From: Candidatus Woesearchaeota archaeon
GTDB lineage: Archaea; Nanobdellota; Nanobdellia; Woesearchaeales; ARS49
Assembly (NCBI GenBank): GCA_019323555.1
Contig: JAHWHC010000068.1
Coordinates: 1 to 8,733, forward strand
DNA length: 8,733 nucleotides
Reading direction: 5' to 3'
This document shows, one piece after another, positions 6,591 to 8,733 of this stretch. The notes under the pieces were generated by a model, which ran no database searches, was not told where the DNA came from, and was given only the letters and a program-made list of their open reading frames with translations. Position 1 is the first letter of the stretch, and each line of letters starts with the position of its first letter. The position numbers were made by a program, and so were the translations under genes.

Positions 6591-6612
6591 ATTTAAATGA
6601 AAAGGCAAAAGG

Positions 6613-6620
6613 TTTTTAAA
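6613..6620. promoter_or_regulatory. Shared, near-palindromic TATA box of two divergent leaderless genes
   Basis: Reading TTTTTAAA on the plus strand and TTTAAAAA on the minus strand, the TTTAAA core is centred at 6617.5. Start codons lie at 6590 (minus, DHH gene; 27.5 bp) and 6644 (plus, Cys4 mini-protein; 26.5 bp). No other TATA-like element in the 53-bp spacer has workable spacing for either gene: ATTTAAAT at 6591-6598 touches the minus start and is about 50 bp from the plus start. No Shine-Dalgarno is present on either side. One element serving both directions is inferred from the geometry. Confidence 0.7.
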
Positions 6621-6643
6621 TCTTCCTTAATTTCTATTTTTTT

Positions 6644-6778
6644 ATGGCTTTGTGCGATAACTGTGTAAATAGCAAGACTTTTGGAAAAAAATGCTGGTTT
6701 TATTGGGAGCTTAAGAAGCAGTGCTCTCAGTTCAAGAAAAATCATAGTTCTGAGCCAGAATTCATGGAAGAGGAATGA
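6644..6778 (+). CDS. 44-residue four-cysteine mini-protein (putative zinc-binding)
   Basis: A short open frame, ATG to TGA, encoding 44 residues that start MALCDNCVNSKTFGKKCWFY. The cysteines are C4, C7, C17 and C27 (CxxC-x9-C-x9-C), with H34 nearby. This is a plausible single zinc-binding knuckle packed against an aromatic patch (W18, F19, Y20, W21) and followed by a basic helix (ELKKQCSQFKKNH) and an acidic tail (EEE). Support for expression is the TATA box at 6613-6620, 26.5 bp from the ATG, which gives a leaderless transcript. The frame also fills the otherwise unexplained gap between the DHH and ThiI-like genes. Its last 17 bp overlap the 3' end of the convergent ThiI-like gene. I do not recognise the family. 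A role in nucleic-acid or protein binding is only a guess from the Cys4/basic composition. Confidence 0.72.
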   Translation: MALCDNCVNSKTFGKKCWFYWELKKQCSQFKKNHSSEPEFMEEE

Positions 6779-7400
6779 TTTTAGCCTTCTCTAATGTTTC
6801 TTTTATTAATTTCTGAATATCTAGCTTGCTCTCCATTGCTTTTATCTGCTCTAGTTTTGCTTTTGTTTCTGGGTGTTTTGCTATCAAGAAACTGCAGCAG
6901 TCAGAATATGGCAAGATTGATGTCTCAAATGTCTTTATTTCTTTTGCTATGTTGATGATGTCTACTTTGTCCATGCCTAGCAGGGGTGTTAGTATTGGCT
7001 CTTTTGCAGCATCATACAGTACCTCTAGATTGTCTAGTGTTTGGCTAGCTACCTGTCCTAGGCTGTCTCCTGTCACAAAGCCTTTTGCCCCCTCTTTTTT
7101 GAGTATCTCTTCTGCTATCATGAACATTATTCGGCGATAGATGATCATTCTTGCTTTTGCAGGCACTGCTTTGATGATTTCTTGCTGTAATTGCTTGAAT
7201 GGCACTAAGTATAGTTTGGTTTTATTCTTAGTGAGCTTAGAAAGTATCTGTGCTGTCTTGACTACTTTATTCTCTACGTATTTTTTCTGCAGTGTCTGGT
7301 TGTGGAAGTGCACAAATACTACATCTGCTCCTTTCTTGAGCATTAGATAGCTGCTTACTGCAGAATCTATTCCTCCGCTTAATAGTGATATTACTTTCAT
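6762..7400 (-). CDS. ThiI-like PP-loop sulfurtransferase lacking NFLD/THUMP domains
   Basis: A 212-residue ATP-pyrophosphatase domain matching the C-terminal catalytic part of ThiI, which adenylates U8 of tRNA for 4-thiouridine formation. The PP-loop SGGIDS is at residues 8-13. YRRIMFMIAEEI (88-99) and VTGDSLGQVASQTLDNL (109-125) are characteristic of ThiI. ILPYSDCCSFLIAKHPET (162-179) carries the conserved Cys region (C168, C169) where the ThiI PP-loop catalytic cysteine lies. Full ThiI proteins have an N-terminal ferredoxin-like plus THUMP tRNA-binding region of about 170 residues, which is absent here. The start at residue 1 is directly followed by the PP-loop, and the upstream bases are a promoter plus the divergent nreA, so the domain was not missed or frameshifted. 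There is no rhodanese domain. A TATA box 27.5 bp upstream supports a leaderless ATG at 7400. U8 thiolation with a separate THUMP protein is the favoured reading; another sulfur-transfer target is possible. Confidence 0.88.
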   Translation of the reverse strand: MKVISLLSGGIDSAVSSYLMLKKGADVVFVHFHNQTLQKKYVENKVVKTAQILSKLTKNKTKLYLVPFKQLQQEIIKAVPAKARMIIYRRIMFMIAEEILKKEGAKGFVTGDSLGQVASQTLDNLEVLYDAAKEPILTPLLGMDKVDIINIAKEIKTFETSILPYSDCCSFLIAKHPETKAKLEQIKAMESKLDIQKLIKETLEKAKIIPLP

Positions 7401-7422
7401 AGTGTATTTTTAATCACAACAT

Positions 7423-7432
7423 TATTTAAATA
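7423..7432. promoter_or_regulatory. Perfectly palindromic TATA box shared by divergent thiI-like gene and nreA
   Basis: TATTTAAATA is a perfect 10-bp palindrome centred at 7427.5. The minus-strand ATG (ThiI-like) is at 7400 and the plus-strand ATG (NreA) at 7455, so each is exactly 27.5 bp from the centre. The whole spacer is 54 bp, contains no other TATA candidate with suitable spacing, and has no Shine-Dalgarno on either side. Both mRNAs are predicted to be leaderless. The geometry repeats that of the 6613-6620 element. Confidence 0.75.
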
Positions 7433-7454
7433 TTTTGTAAGCATCTCCTAGTTG

Positions 7455-8690
7455 ATGAGGGTGCCTTGTATTAAGTGTAAAGGTAGGGATCCGTCTAATT
7501 GCGGGCGTACCTTTTGTCCTATTGTTGCTAAGTCAGATGCTTTATTTAAAGTTAAGGATAAAATAAACAAAGAAGACTTTTTTGGTTCTTCTCCTGCCCC
7601 TTTTGTTGGTCGTTTTGGGTATCCGCATATTAATGTTGGTATCTTGAGTCCTCCTGAGCAGAAAGATGATGCCTGGCTCTATGATGCCCCTAATCACTGG
7701 TCTAAGGAGGAGTTTAAGATTCCTCAGATTGTTGATTTGCGTTCTTCTTTGATTAATTCTAGGTTCAAGGCTTATGTAAAGGAAAGAAGCGACAGATTGT
7801 TAGGCATAACTCAAGAGGTGGGCATGGCTTCTAAGCCTGTTGATATTGAAGTAAACCTAAAGAAAAAGCCTGTTTTCAGATTGAACACAGATGCGTATAT
7901 GGCTCCTACTGGCCCTAATGCTGATTTAAAGAAGATTGAGATTACCTCTAATCCTAAGATTCACACTAAGGTTGACAAGGTTGTCTCTGATACTGGCTTG
8001 AAGTCTGCAGATGGGTTGGTATATTTGTACAATAAGGGTTTTGATGAGAATTTCTTGAGTAAGTTATTGAGTGTTGGGACTTTAGGCTTTAAAGACAGGA
8101 GAAAGCTTGTTCCAACCAGATGGAGTATCACTGCTACTGATGATACTTTATGCAAGAACATGCTGCCTGAGATTCGGCAGTATCCTGAATCAGATTATCT
8201 GGCGTATTTTGGTTCTTATTTAGGTAATTATTACTTGATTTTATTCTTCTCTGAGTTTTGGTCTTATGAATTGTTTGAGTCTTATCTGCCCATGGCTGGC
8301 TGGAATCCCACGAATAAGTTAGAATACTCTACTGATTCTGAAGGCTTTTATGGCAGGAAGGATTATGCAGAGAATTGTGTTGGTGGTTATTACACTGTTC
8401 GCTTGGCTCTTGCTGAAAAAATGAAGAAGATGAAAAGACAAGCTTCTGTATTGGTGCTAAGATTCATCACAGGGGAATATGCTATTCCTCTAGGTGTCTG
8501 GGTCACTAGGGAAGCTGCCAGAAAGACATTAAGCAACAAGCCTATCAAATTCAGTGATAAGAAATTAATGCTGACTTATGCCAGGAATCTTATAAAGAAG
8601 AAGTTTGGTGTTGACATTGATTTCATCTTGAAGGAAAGCGTATTGTTGAAAGATCTTGGTAAACAAAAGAGATTAAGTGCATTTATTTAA
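7455..8690 (+). CDS. nreA: NreA-family DNA repair protein with zinc finger and C-terminal PIP motif
   Basis: A 411-residue member of the archaeal Nre family. NreA is linked to tolerance of DNA crosslinking damage in haloarchaea and binds PCNA. At the N-terminus, C5, C8, C16 and C21 (CIKC...CGRTFC) form the Nre-type zinc finger, followed by PIVAK. The body has SPAPFVGRFGYPHINVGILSP (residues 45-65), a family hallmark, then RSSLINSRF and TRWSITATDD further on. The extreme C-terminus QKRLSAFI fits the PCNA-interacting consensus QxxLxx(F)(F/I), which ties it to the sliding clamp. Length is normal. I chose the ATG at 7455 over the in-frame TTG at 7452 because the palindromic TATA box at 7423-7432 sets the RNA start at the ATG and no Shine-Dalgarno is present. 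The gene is divergent from the ThiI-like gene and followed by a hairpin at 8702-8724. Confidence 0.95.
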   Translation: MRVPCIKCKGRDPSNCGRTFCPIVAKSDALFKVKDKINKEDFFGSSPAPFVGRFGYPHINVGILSPPEQKDDAWLYDAPNHWSKEEFKIPQIVDLRSSLINSRFKAYVKERSDRLLGITQEVGMASKPVDIEVNLKKKPVFRLNTDAYMAPTGPNADLKKIEITSNPKIHTKVDKVVSDTGLKSADGLVYLYNKGFDENFLSKLLSVGTLGFKDRRKLVPTRWSITATDDTLCKNMLPEIRQYPESDYLAYFGSYLGNYYLILFFSEFWSYELFESYLPMAGWNPTNKLEYSTDSEGFYGRKDYAENCVGGYYTVRLALAEKMKKMKRQASVLVLRFITGEYAIPLGVWVTREAARKTLSNKPIKFSDKKLMLTYARNLIKKKFGVDIDFILKESVLLKDLGKQKRLSAFI

Positions 8691-8724
8691 AAAAAGAAAA
8701 ATTAGAAATCCTGTGGATTTCTAA
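8691..8724 (-). terminator. Hairpin plus T-rich tract, probable terminator for a leftward gene beyond the window
   Basis: A perfect 10-bp stem (TTAGAAATCC, 8702-8711; GGATTTCTAA, 8715-8724) closes a 3-nt loop. Read on the minus strand, the hairpin is followed at once by a T-rich run (TTTTTCTTTTTTT), as in a classical intrinsic terminator or archaeal U-tract terminator. Read on the plus strand, the downstream side is AATTCCC, so it is not a convincing U-tract terminator for nreA, although the hairpin could protect that 3' end. The terminated leftward gene would lie to the right of the window and be convergent with nreA. That gene is not visible. Confidence 0.45.
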
Positions 8725-8733
8725 ATTCCCAAA

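Noticed and set aside
6606..6608. Upstream TTG start for the DHH protein
   Set aside because: It lies only about 10 bp from the TATA-box centre and so would not be transcribed. The ATG at 6590 sits at the correct spacing.
1..8733. CRISPR array, insertion sequence, phage or toxin-antitoxin module
   Set aside because: No regularly spaced repeats, transposase motifs, terminal inverted repeats or recognisable toxin/antitoxin pairs were seen. The 68-aa and 44-aa genes are not adjacent and have no partner.

Overview
The window looks like a chromosomal segment of an AT-rich archaeon, most likely a small-genome DPANN lineage (Woesearchaeota/Pacearchaeota-like). The phylum is inferred from overall character. 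The archaeal assignment rests on archaeal-type TATA boxes, several apparently leaderless genes, an NreA-family repair protein ending in a PCNA-binding motif, a tRNA gene without an encoded CCA, and a standalone DHH/DHHA1 nuclease-like protein. Most genes are housekeeping or cell-envelope genes. I see no mobile element, CRISPR array or phage gene.

Layout: 1-2465 (+) is the 3' two thirds of an SMC chromosome-structure ATPase: hinge, return coiled coil and C-terminal ATPase head. It runs tail-to-tail into, and overlaps by 11 bp, a leftward block. In transcription order on the minus strand, that block is: DHH phosphoesterase (6590-5562), lipoprotein of the endonuclease/exonuclease/phosphatase fold (5506-4658), a 68-residue helical protein (4592-4386), tRNA-Gly(UCC) (4292-4221), a PIG-L/LmbE de-N-acetylase (4211-3555) and a GT4 glycosyltransferase (3558-2455). 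The tRNA, deacetylase and glycosyltransferase look like one transcription unit driven by the tRNA promoter. On the right, a 44-residue four-cysteine mini-protein (6644-6778, +) is convergent with a THUMP-less ThiI-like PP-loop protein (7400-6762, -). NreA (7455-8690, +) follows, divergent from ThiI. A hairpin with a T-rich flank closes the window.

The most striking signal is in promoter architecture. Two divergent gene pairs (DHH / Cys4 mini-protein, and ThiI-like / NreA) are each separated by only 53-54 bp. Each spacer has one near-palindromic TATA element exactly midway, 26.5-27.5 bp from both start codons, which is the spacing expected for leaderless transcription in both directions. The lipoprotein gene has the same geometry on one side. 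Using that spacing as an internal ruler, the tRNA-Gly promoter would start transcription within 1-2 nt of the mature tRNA 5' end, so little or no 5' leader would need removing. The tRNA promoter and the promoter of the 68-residue gene share an identical 21-bp core. That small gene is the only one here with a strong Shine-Dalgarno sequence.
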